Shown here: piece after piece, positions 14,101 through 22,366 of the stretch | How positions within the stretch are numbered: position 1 is the stretch's first letter | Layout of the letters: every line of letters starts with the position of its first letter | Source of the DNA: Macrostomum hystrix | Taxonomy: Eukaryota > Platyhelminthes > Macrostomidae | Assembly: GCA_950097015.1 (NCBI GenBank) | Contig: CATNEN010000001.1 | Location: 8,179,001-8,243,000 of the forward strand | DNA: 64,000 nucleotides | Reading direction: 5' to 3' | Notes under the pieces: model-generated | What the model was told of the DNA's origin: nothing | The model's input: the letters and a program-made list of their open reading frames with translations, nothing else | Databases searched by the model: none | Made by a program: the position numbers and the translations under genes

Positions 14101-16448
14101 GGGATGCTTTTGAAGTGCTTCTATTATTTAAGGCAAGCCTGAGGAGTCACTACACAGCCACGCGAACTGGAGCGAAGATCAGGACACTCAATTGAATCCT
14201 TAGCAAGCAGTGAGCCTCAATCACTTGTACACTGTCTGATAAACAACAGGAAATGACTCCCAAACATCACTTTAAGAAAGACATCATTCACATAAAAACA
14301 TTCACATGAACAGGACCACGGCAATGAACATTTACGAGCTACCGTAGAAAAGCCGCCGTTTTTATACCAAGGTGGGAAATTAATTGAACTTTTTTGGCAG
14401 CGCCTGAATGCTAACAGCGTTGGGTGGTAACTGATTGGTTGACAGACTAGGCGATGGTGTCCTGTGGTTGAGCTGCTTCTAATATTTAGGCTTGATCAGT
14501 GAAATTGCAGAAATTCGCGTCAGGGTGTCCTTAGTGGCCTAGTTCCACCTGTTGTAGACCTTGAAGGTCCAGCAAATCCGTCTAGATAAAAATAGGTGAC
14601 CACCGAAGACGGAGACGCAGTGCTAATTCGTGTATAGGGGTTTATGAAATGCACTAGGGTATATATGGTTATGGGAAAAATGTGACCTTCGGCCAGAACC
14701 ATTGAATATCTCGACGGTATGAAGAGCTGGCGACTTGATTATTGTTTCAGAAGATGCGCAACAAAAAGTTGGCCCGTGTTCTTGAGTTTCGTTTGCTTGC
14801 GTTGCTCCGATCGGGTGCAGCACAAAACATCGTGTTGTTTTTTTGCTGCTTAAAATTAGCTACCAAACAAAAAAATTAATTACCCGACAGCAGAAGAAGG
14901 CCAAGGAAGAAAAAATAGTTCTACAACCAGCTAGCCTCCTTAATATTGTTGCTTCATTATTTCCCCCGTGCTATAGTCGATAATGATCTAATTGCCTTCT
15001 TTCTCCTCAAGAATTATCACGGTCGGGCCCTCTATATATTTGTTTGGTCATCAGCTTATTGGGGGGTATTTTGGCAGTCATGGAGATGTCGTTAGGCCCG
15101 TTCTGGCCATTATAGTTCCTTTTTTGGAAGCGGGTAATATAAAGAACCAACTAGACAGGAAAGTTACAATTTTATCCGCTGTTCTACCCCTCTGATTGTA
15201 TCTAGATAATTATCGAGCCATATTTATTTTCTAAGCAATTTGCATCGGGACTTTGCTGGTGTAAATTAGCACCGCGCACAATGTCCCAATGCTCTATATC
15301 AATTAGACAAGCAGCTAGCCAAACACAAGGCATCATTTACAGCTTTGCTGGTGGATAAAGAATTGAAAGTTGCAGACTGCCTTTCTAAAGATACGTGCCT
15401 GGTTGCTATCATAAAATCATGCAGACACAGGTATGAAGAATCTGCGATAGTCTCATGAGAATTCCTTATTGCTTTCTTATTTTGTTCCTTTGGCATTTTT
15501 GTGGGCTAAAAATCGTTTTAAACAAAGACTTTTGTTTGTTTTCTCCCCAAGGAGCTGAGGCGCAATCGTCTTTTAGATATTTATTCATTGCTTTGTCTGA
15601 AGAGGAGCATTTTATTAATTGTCTACTCTTTTGGGATTTTTTAGGTCGGTTGTACTAAAATGAAAGAAAAAATTGCTATTTCAAGTTTAAGACGCAATCG
15701 ATCGCATCCATTTTATAGCTGCTTGAACTGAAGCAATCAGGAAATCAAGTGCCGTGCTCGTGGACACAAATTGTTTCCCATGGTGGTGAGACTCGAACCC
15801 CCGACATTTCTGTCAGAAATACGACGCTCTTGGGGACCTTAAGCTCCATAAATTCCATTAGTAATGTTTTATTAAGAATGCGGCACTCACCTGCTTGAAC
15901 TGCTCCTCAAAAGTCCAATGCTGACTGCCTCCGCCACCGCCGCTGCCGCCGCCTTCGACTCCGAAATTCGATTCGTTATCATCGCATGGCGTCTCTTTGC
16001 CGGAGGACAGCGGCGGCGGCGGAGACCGGTCGCTGGCATCGCTTCTTGAGTCGCCAGTCCCCGCTGCCGTTGCCGCCGCTGCTGCCGCTGCTTTCTCCTC
16101 TTCAGCCTCTTCCAGTTCGTCATCTGTTGGCATCATGAGTCGCCTCTCTGCCGCGGCATAATAGTCGCGCAGATGATTATTATTGCTGCTGCCGCTGCTG
16201 CTGCTGGCGTTTAGAGTGTCGTCAGAAACGGCGTCGTCTCGATCGCGTCGTCTCCGCTGCTGCTGACGAAACTGTAGCGACTGGCTGGCGCCAGGTGCTG
16301 GCAGACCCTGCAACAGGTGAGGAAATATTGCCAGCGGATGATGCGGCGGTGGCGGCGGCGGCGGAGGCGGCATCTGAATTCTTCCAGAGTCTGTGGATGT
16401 CGCCATGGCAGCTGCTCTGGCCTGTAGGAAGCTGGTCATCATTAGAAA

Positions 16449-16493
<45 letters not shown>

Positions 16494-16745
16494 TAGGAGA
16501 TCCTGATGGTGCTGATGAGCGAAAAATAATTCCCTGTTAGGAAAGAAGTCATGCATTGGTGACGGCTGCTGCTGCTGCTGCTGCTGCTGTTGATGATGAG
16601 GAACAGGATTTAAAGCATTTTTCGCAGTTTTAGCCACTCTCAGATCCAACTGATCTTGGTGTTCGTTTTCTTCAACATCATCGTCTTCTTCGATGAGTTC
16701 TGGCTGCTGCTGTTGTTCTTGGCTAGGCATCATTGTCGGATCCAT
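1..16745 (-). CDS. ARID3: ARID3/dead-ringer type AT-rich-interaction-domain transcription factor, 3' end outside window
   Basis: Nuclear DNA-binding regulator of the ARID3 family. Coding exons, in transcript order: 15891-16745, 3645-3717, 1311-1494, 354-601, and 149 down to 1, where it continues off the window. All junctions are GT-AG and the phases (0,1,2,1) fit. The first exon starts at the ATG 16743-16745 and encodes 285 residues: an acidic N-terminus, two polyglutamine tracts (about 52-60 and 86-98), a polyproline run and serine/alanine-rich stretches. It ends HWTFEEQFKQ, the start of the extended ARID. The next exons continue with LYELTDEPKRK, RGTPVNRIPIMAKQVLDLYE, GGLVEVINKKLWREITKGL, SSITSAAFTLRTQ and YMKYLYPYECEK, then GELQAAI and NRREGRR, all ARID3 hallmarks (about residues 276-405). 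A 12-Ala tract follows, then a His/Pro-rich region. The C-terminal REKLES region is not reached. The window gives 503 codons. Coding introns are about 12.2, 2.15, 0.71 and 0.2 kb; the three largest carry most of the local repeats. Family assignment is firm; which ARID3 paralogue cannot be decided. Confidence 0.93.
745..945 (+). mobile_element. tRNA-derived SINE fragments (family B)
   Basis: An A-box-like TAGCCTAGTG and a B-box-like GGTTCGAATTC lie in one tRNA-like head (about 748-815). A second B-box-like GGTTCGATCC follows near 920-930. The head resembles the better-preserved copies at 41.17, 43.02 and 45.35 kb. It lies in intron 3 of the ARID3 gene and abuts a family-A SINE in the opposite orientation, so one copy probably inserted into another. 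Confidence 0.6.
966..1254 (-). mobile_element. tRNA-derived SINE (family A)
   Basis: On the minus strand it starts with a tRNA-like head: an A box of the form GGCAGAGCAGTTAACGCG and the family's diagnostic TTTGCCTCTCGCACC, with a weaker B box. The body runs to GAGGGTCTAGTACCACG and ends in an ATT-rich tail near 966. The same unit recurs at about 21.46, 35.62 and 42.09 kb. It sits in ARID3 intron 3, 56 bases from an exon. Confidence 0.75.
2147..2176 (+). repeat. CAG trinucleotide run in ARID3 intron 2
   Basis: About ten near-perfect CAG units. It lies in the intron between the second and third coding exons, so it is not part of the polyglutamine coding tracts. Confidence 0.85.
2601..3385 (+). 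repeat. Minisatellite, GAGAGTGACAGTG core (ARID3 intron 2)
   Basis: Roughly 18-22-base units built on GAGAGTGACAGTG, with alternating spacers GTGTTA, GAGTAA, GTACTA and GAGCAA. The left third is rich in GTGTTA, GTACTA and GAGTAA and the right in GAGCAA, so variants are clustered. Long minus-strand frames across it (Leu-Ser-His-Cys repeats) come from the repeat and are not genes. Confidence 0.95.
4013..4795 (+). repeat. Minisatellite, 15-bp GGATGGGATTCTTCA unit, block 1 (ARID3 intron 1)
   Basis: About fifty 15-base units with a few recurrent variants (GGATAGGATT, GGATGTGATT, GGATGAGATT, TTTA for TTCA). Variant order repeats over longer segments: the stretch near 4080-4320 reappears from about 4365. 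The unit is a multiple of three bases, so open frames on both strands are expected and carry no coding signal. Confidence 0.95.
5546..6150 (+). repeat. Minisatellite, same 15-bp unit, block 2 (ARID3 intron 1)
   Basis: The GGATGGGATTCTT(C/T)A unit returns 750 bases after block 1, with more divergent copies at its left end (TTGGGATTC variants, 5,690-5,870) and cleaner copies to the right. The 750 bases between the blocks are unique sequence with no recognisable gene. Confidence 0.93.
6160..7060. other. ARID3 intron 1 spacer without a gene
   Basis: AT-rich unique sequence. It holds only a short degenerate GATA microsatellite (about 6,484-6,530). No conserved exon-like stretch was seen on either strand. 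Confidence 0.6.
7066..7763 (+). repeat. Minisatellite, GGAGATCAAAGTGGGGAGAA unit (ARID3 intron 1)
   Basis: About 34 copies of a 20-21-base unit. The left edge (7,066-7,260) is degenerate and the centre homogeneous. A segment near 7,560-7,660 is repeated almost exactly at 7,675-7,760. Confidence 0.95.
8391..9342 (+). repeat. Minisatellite, 16-bp TCTCATCTCTCCCGTG unit (ARID3 intron 1)
   Basis: About sixty 16-base pyrimidine-rich units; variants include CTCTCGTG, CTATCCCTTG and CTCCTGTT. All three plus-strand frames stay open for 300 codons because the unit has no stop in any frame. Strong strand asymmetry (C+T on the plus strand). Confidence 0.95.
9345..10940. other. ARID3 intron 1 spacer without a gene
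   Basis: Unique sequence between two arrays. A short SINE-like remnant (about 10,078-10,135, with TGCGGTTCTGCTGTCACC and TTGCCCGCAGCC) resembles the family-A body. No supported gene. Confidence 0.5.
10945..13600 (+). repeat. Minisatellite, 16-bp GATTCACAATCCC(N)A unit, main block (ARID3 intron 1)
   Basis: About 160 units, consensus GATTCACAATCCCCAA or GATTCACAATCCCATA, with a marked variant GACTGACAATCC. It shows higher-order structure: a multi-unit block (CCATA, CCCCAA, CCCCTA, CCCTAA, then GACTGA) recurs between about 11,500 and 11,930. A stretch of about 240 bases at 12,001-12,240 recurs almost identically at about 12,417-12,655. Confidence 0.95.
13605..15890. other. ARID3 intron 1, unique part without a gene
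   Basis: About 2.3 kb of unique sequence upstream of the GATTCACAATCCC array in transcript order. The only element noted is a tRNA-like piece near 15,781-15,840 (minus) with a B box GGTTCGAGTCTC, probably SINE debris. The short open frames here lack splice-framed or conserved character. Confidence 0.55.
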
Positions 16746-16900
16746 CTGTAGAAATGATTATTCAACAATAAACACGTGACACCAAAATAATAAACTGCAA
16801 GAATAAGTATTATAAAATAGTTTTCAAAGTTTTAGACGCCTACTTACCTTTTTATCTTGTTATTTAACAGCGAGATCAGAGATAAGTTGTCTTTGCCCAA
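16746..16900 (-). other. Likely 5'UTR intron and upstream non-coding exon of the ARID3 gene
   Basis: On the minus strand the start ATG is directly preceded by a pyrimidine-rich stretch ending TTTCTACAG, a good splice acceptor. About 100 bases upstream, a GTAAGT donor lies at 16842-16847. This suggests a 5'UTR exon ending at 16848 and a 102-base intron (16746-16847). The acceptor could instead take a spliced leader in trans, if the organism uses one. Without a transcript this is inference. Confidence 0.45.
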
Positions 16901-17167
16901 ATTGTCTCCAGCATCTTCTTGCTAATGCCGCCAAGAAATAGCTTAGCAATTTAAGGCGGTGGGTGGGTGGGTTGTCTCCGGCACAAATCTGTGAGCGCCA
17001 GGCCAACCAGAGAAGCCGATAATGGGACAGACACGCTGGGAAACTGGGAAGGGGAGTATTCAGTTTTTGGGGGCAACTGCCAGGCCTTTCAATGTAAGCC
17101 TAGGCTCCCATTGGACACGACCGATTTTAGAGCCCTGAATTGATTAGCGCGAACACATCCTTATTGT

Positions 17168-18195
17168 TCACAATCCCCAAGATTTACAATCCCAAGATTC
17201 ACAATCCCCAAGACTGACAATCCTCAAGATTCACAATACCCAAGATTCACAATACCCGAGATTCACAATCCCCTAGATTCACAATCCCTAAGATTCACAA
17301 TCCCCAAGACTGACAATCCTCAAGATTCACAATCCCCAAGACTGACAATCCTCAAGATTCACAATTCCCTAGATTCACAATCCCCAAGATTCACAATTCC
17401 CAAGATTCACAATCCCCAAGATTCACAATTGTCAAGATTCACACTCTACTAGATTCACAATCTCCTTCACAATCCACAATATTCACAATCCACAAGATTC
17501 ACAATCCGCAAGATTCACAACCCGCAATATTCACAATCCCAAGATTCACAATCCCCAAGATTCACAATCCCTAAGATTCACAATTGTCAAGATTCACACT
17601 CTACTAGATTCACAATCTCCTTCACAATCCACAAGATTCACAATCCACAAGATTCACAATCCGCAAGATTCACAACCCGCAATATTCACAATTCCAAGAT
17701 TCACAATCCCTAAGATTCACAATCCCCAAGATTCACAATCCCCAAGATTCACAATCCCCAAGATTCACAATCCACAAGATTCACAATCCACAAGATTCAC
17801 AATCCACTAGATTCACAATCCACAAGATTCACAATCCACAAGATTCACAATCCACAAGATTCACAATCCCCAAGATTCACAATCCACAAGATTCACAATC
17901 CACAAGATTCACAATCCCCAAGATTCACAATCCACAAGATTCACAATCCACAAGATTCACAATCCACAAGATTCACAATCCCTAAGATTCACAATCCCTA
18001 AGATTCACAATCCACAAGATTCACAACCCGCAATATTCACAACCCTTAAGATTCACAACCCGCAATATTCACAACCCTTAAGATTCACAACCCGCAATAT
18101 TCACAACCCCTTACATTTACAATCCTATAGCTTCGAATTTCTCTTGATTCACAATCCCAAAGATTTACAATCTCCTAGATTTGCAATTCCATAAC
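17168..18195 (+). repeat. Minisatellite, same GATTCACAATCCC family, upstream of ARID3
   Basis: About 60 units of the repeat found in intron 1, here with different prevailing variants (CCACAA, CCGCAA, CCCAAG, and GACTGACAATCC only at the left edge). A segment containing CTACTAGATTCACAATCTCC occurs twice (about 17,440 and 17,610). It starts about 300 bases upstream of the inferred first exon, so arrays of one family flank exon 1 on both sides. Confidence 0.93.
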
Positions 18196-18944
18196 GACAG
18201 TTCTAGAGCTTTGAGTTGAGTATTGTGACAAACGAGAATTAAATGAACACAGCTTTCATTGAATTATAAGTCAATGATATAATAAAGCATTTGTAAGCAA
18301 TATAAGACTTTGTTTTATTCCAGTTTGAAGGCACTTTCAAATAGCTTTCTAATCGCGGGCACACATTTTCATTGTGCCACACAAGCAAAAGCAATGGATT
18401 GAGTCAGTTTTTGGTTCAACACTTCAGTGTGACGCGCGCGCTAGTACGAGAAGCTTTTATTATTTTGCAAGCGGTGTGAAATAAATCAAATTGGAAAGTG
18501 ATGCGCGCCTATTCTCTGTTCTGAGATGCTCAGACTCCGAATGCAGAGGTGTTTGACTATAAAAATCTATATAAATAGTGGCAAAATGCTTTTTGTTCCA
18601 TTTCAATATGTCAACAATTCAGACTTTCCATTCGACTGTGCGATTATGAAAGCTGATTTAAAAGCTTTTTTTCAATGTTTTTTTTCGCCTGGGTGTCTTT
18701 TTGTTAGACATATATTTGATACCTCTAGGTGTTGTTAAATCGTAGCGGATAATTTTGCTGCATTAGTTACCACAGGAAATTGTTTCCGCTTAAAATCTGG
18801 GATCATTTTTAATTGGGGCTGCTACTAGCTTGGATAGCTCGTAAAAATACGAGTACTTAATGAAAAAAATTGACATTCTTACAACACCTGGAAAACTGAG
18901 ACAATATTGTCATTGCGTGCATTAGACATTGGACACATTGGATG

Positions 18945-19490
18945 TGTATTCAGTTATCAAGTCACGTGATGTGTCTTTACTTATCGAGCAAGTCACCCGA
19001 TGTGCCTTCACTTATCAAGTCGCGTGGTGTGTCTTCACTTATCAAGTCACGTGATGTGTCTTCACTTATCAAGTCACGTGGTGTGTGCCATGACTATCAA
19101 GTCACGTGATGTGTGCCTTGACTATCGAGTCACGTGATGTGCCTTGACTTATAAAGTCACGTGATGTGTCTTCACTTATCGAGCAAGTCACGTGGTGTGT
19201 CTTCACTTATCAAGTCACGTGCTTTTTGTCACGTGATGTGTCTTCACTTATCGAGCAAGTCACACGATGTGTCTTCACTTATTAAGTCACTTGATGTGTC
19301 TTCACTTATCAAGTCACGTGATGTGTCTTCGCTTATCAAGTCACGTGATATGTCTTCACTTATCGAGCAAGTCACACAAATTGTCTTCAATTATCAAGTC
19401 ATCGTGTCTTCGCTTATCAAGTCACGTAATTTGTCGTAACTATCAAGTCTTGTGATATTTTTCTCTATCACCACGTGATTTGTCTCATTT
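18945..19490 (+). repeat. Roughly 27-bp repeat array with E-box (CACGTG) in most units
   Basis: Units combine TCACGTGATGTGTC and TTCACTTATCAAG, with some longer TTATCGAGCAAG copies. I count twelve exact CACGTG palindromes, mostly inside GTCACGTGAT or GTCACGTGGT. It lies between the divergent ARID3 and TMEM234 genes, about 1.1 kb upstream of the TMEM234 start. CACGTG is the core site of bHLH-zip factors (USF, MITF/TFE, MYC/MAX); function here is inference. Confidence 0.9.
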
Positions 19491-20556
19491 CTCATTCTCA
19501 ATTCTCTTATTTCGAAGATGGAACGCAACGGCATAATTATTGTTTTGGTTGCCTTTGTTATTAATAATGAATAATTAACTATTATAATTCATACTGACAT
19601 TAATAGAGTCACTCACATTTATATTTTTTATACTAGAAAGCTAATGACAAAACACTGAAAAATATATATATTTCGCATCTTTGACACGTGGCTGAATTGA
19701 TCAATGACGAGACAATTATGCCGTTATTGTATCAATATAAAACAGGCCCCGAGGAGAAATCACTTGTTATAGTTTAGTGACAGAAGCTACTGAAGTATAT
19801 CAAAGCCTATGTGGACTGTATTGGGTTGTTGCAGTCTGTGACTCTTAAAAGCTCATCGATTATCAGCTAATAAATTAATTGGATTGGCGACTCAAATTTA
19901 TAGTTGTTGTCCTTGAGCTCGGATCAGAGCTACTAAGAATCTATCGCATTGATTTCCCTAAGGTTCTAGGTGCTACTGTACCTAAAGCTCCCATTTACTT
20001 TTTTCTTTACTAAATTCAGAATCAAAATTACAGACTCAAAATCTTCTGTTGATTCTGTTCGCCGATGGTTTAGGCAAAGATAATTGGCAGTTGAATTCCA
20101 TCCTATTCCTTCTATAGTAGTATTTATCCTATTTTTTTAAACAGAACGACATCTCATATAGGTTTAGTTTTGTGTCTTTGACCCTAATGCGCTCAAGTGT
20201 TCTCAAGTTACCCCGCCGCATCTTAAAACACTGAAAATGCCGAGTTCCTAGCTCTTTTGTGTTCTCATCTGTCTTTTTTTCCTTTGTTCAGTTCTCAAAG
20301 ACCATTCCGTTTGATATGCTAGTAGACAATGATGCTTACCCAGTATTATCCTCATTACACTGTCCTGAATTTTCGGCGAAAATTTAATTGGATCTCATTG
20401 GCAGTGTTTATTATTCTCTGCGCGTTTTTCCGACAAAGGTTTTTCCGTTTCTATATTATTTTGTTGGTAAATTTTAAGCAATTTATTTCGCTAGCGGTTT
20501 CAAAATTATTATTAGTTTTTTACCACCTCACGTCTCAGGTACAGCCGTTGATTGAC
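19491..20556. other. Probable TMEM234 upstream region
   Basis: AT-rich unique sequence. One more CACGTG is at about 19,684. A splice-acceptor-like pyrimidine run ending GTCTCAG (20,533-20,538) lies 18 bases before the TMEM234 ATG, so an untranslated upstream exon or a trans-spliced leader is possible. No other gene seen. Confidence 0.45.
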
Positions 20557-22142
20557 ATGTTAATTCTGTGCGGCCTCGTTGGCATTATCTGGGGCGTCAC
20601 CAATGCTCTGATGAAAGCTAGCACAACTGCGCCAGTTGAGAACGCATCGTACAGTTTGAAGTCTCTGCTAAGAAATTGGAAGGTTGGTGCATCACGGCTT
20701 GTACATGTCTAGCTGTGGTCTCATCTATGCACTGAATCTTCTAACAAAGACCCATTGTCCCTTAACAGTAAAAACACCACGATATTGCTCATGTGTCATG
20801 GAGAAAGACCTTCACGATAGCTCCCAAACCGAATGACAGATTTGCGTAAAAGTCCATCATCACGATCAACATTTTCCGCATTCTACGATAGACTAACTTA
20901 CAAGGCTGTCCGAGTCAGAATCATCGTGATATTCAGCGAATCAGCGATTCCTGTCGAGGCGGTACTGAAAAGAGCCGCATTCTGCAAGGCAATTCTGCCC
21001 ATTCCACTGACCCATGTACACACACTCACACAGGTGTGTACATCTGCCCTGACTTTCTCATCGTGCCTTTGGGGGTTGGCCCTTAAGGGCGTAAATTTCA
21101 CAACAAGCCCCCAAACCCCAAATAAATGTGGCCTCGACTCAAAATAGTGTAATGTAGCTCGTACTTACGAGTGTAATCTTTCCTACTTTAAATCTGAGAC
21201 TCAGCCGCATGTTTTAATTTGCAGTATCTAGTCGCCCTAGCAACCAACCAGTCGGCCTCCCTGCTATTTCTGTGGAGCCTAGCCGAGTCCAGTCTCTCTG
21301 CAGCTGTCCCTCTGACCAACACGGTCACATTTCTGGCCACTTCCGTCACCGGCTGGTTTGTCAGCGGCGAGAAGCTCTCCCTGTCGAGTAAGTTTGCGTT
21401 TCAGGCCTGATGTACTTCATGTGTGAGTGTGTGCCTGCGTACGCTACTAGTACGCTAATAATAATAATTTCAGGAGGGCCGCGGGCAATGACACATCATT
21501 TGGTGACACTAGACCCGCAGCCAGCGAGGAGGCAATTCTACCCATTTCGCTGACTCCTGAGCACACACTCACACAGATACTGTACGCAGTCACACACTCA
21601 CACAGATACTGTACGCAGTCACACGCTCACACAGATACTGTACGCAGTCACACGCTCACACAGATACTGTACGCAGTCACACGCTCACACAGATACTGTA
21701 CGCAGTCACACGCTCACACAGATACTGTACGCAGTCACACGCTCACACAGATACTGTACGCAGTCACACGCTCACACAGGTGTGTACACTGCCCCTGTGC
21801 CTTGGAGGTTGACCCTCAAAGGCGTAAATTGCACGACAAGCCAAAAAAACACTTCTACCCGCGGCTGCGCCCCAAAGAAATGTGGCCTCGCCGCGGAATT
21901 GAGCTCAGGCACCTTGGTGCGAGAGGCACACGCGTTAACCGCTCTGCCACCCACCCCCTTCAGCTTCAGCTGAAATTTATAAGAAACTTTTGTAACTTAG
22001 CATGCTGATTTTTAGTGAGATTTTTTACTGCCTAGCAATCAGAACCGCACAATAACATTATCCCTTTGTTTAATTACACCCAGCTCTCGGAGCCATGGCC
22101 CTGATGTCTGCTGGAATTTACCTTTGCGTCACCTCCACCTGA
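20557..22142 (+). CDS. TMEM234: TMEM234 family small multipass membrane protein
   Basis: Exons 20557-20682, 21225-21387 and 22084-22142, 348 coding bases, 115 residues, all GT-AG with matching phases (0,1). The start is the ATG giving MLILCGLVGIIWGVTN, which lines up with the hydrophobic start of TMEM234, a small family related to the drug/metabolite transporter fold. Diagnostic stretches are NALMKAST, LLRNWKYLVALATNQSAS, then SLLFL, AVPLTNTVTFLATSVTG and the closing ALGAMALMSAGIYLCVTST. Four hydrophobic segments are visible (about residues 1-18, 44-62, 66-85 and 97-113). The protein is somewhat shorter than the roughly 140-residue vertebrate forms. The molecular role of the family is poorly known. 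A poly(A) signal lies about 140 bases after the stop. Intron 2 hosts an expanded SINE. Confidence 0.9.
20985..21125 (-). mobile_element. SINE family A fragment (TMEM234 intron 1)
   Basis: Contains the body landmarks GAAAGTCAGGGCAGATGTACA (minus, split by small changes) and GGGCCAACCCCCAAAG, with the AAATAAATGTGGCCTCG stretch on the plus strand. Both the tRNA-like head and the tail are missing. Confidence 0.6.
21463..21957 (-). mobile_element. SINE family A with an internal 29-bp tandem expansion (TMEM234 intron 2)
   Basis: Full-length family-A element: AAT-rich tail at the left, conserved body, and a tRNA-like head at the right (GTGGCAGAGCGGTTAACGCG on the minus strand). Inside it, the CACACAGATACTGTACGCAG segment, present once in other copies, is repeated about eight times (about 21,546-21,780). 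The element is therefore about 160 bases longer than its relatives. Confidence 0.8.
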
Positions 22143-22284
22143 CAGCTGGGAGAAGTCACCGAGTGAAAAAAACTCGTTTGTTGATCAATTTTAACATGTA
22201 AATTCTCTTTTGTGCATATATACGAATGCAGAGCCGATGCTTTGCTTTTTGTATACTATAAGTAAAGCAATCTTAGATTAACTG

Positions 22285-22290
22285 AATAAA
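22285..22290 (+). promoter_or_regulatory. Poly(A) signal AATAAA of TMEM234
   Basis: Canonical AATAAA about 140 bases after the TMEM234 stop codon, in an AT-rich 3' region, correct strand and spacing. Confidence 0.65.
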
Positions 22291-22366
22291 CATGCACTGC
22301 AATTCACTTTTTATATATTTTGTTTTAAACTTCTCTTCGTATGAGCACGAAAAAAAGACCCCTTAA

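Noticed and set aside
16295-16540. Plus-strand frame with polyalanine
   Set aside because: It is the antisense shadow of the polyglutamine-coding exon 1 of ARID3.
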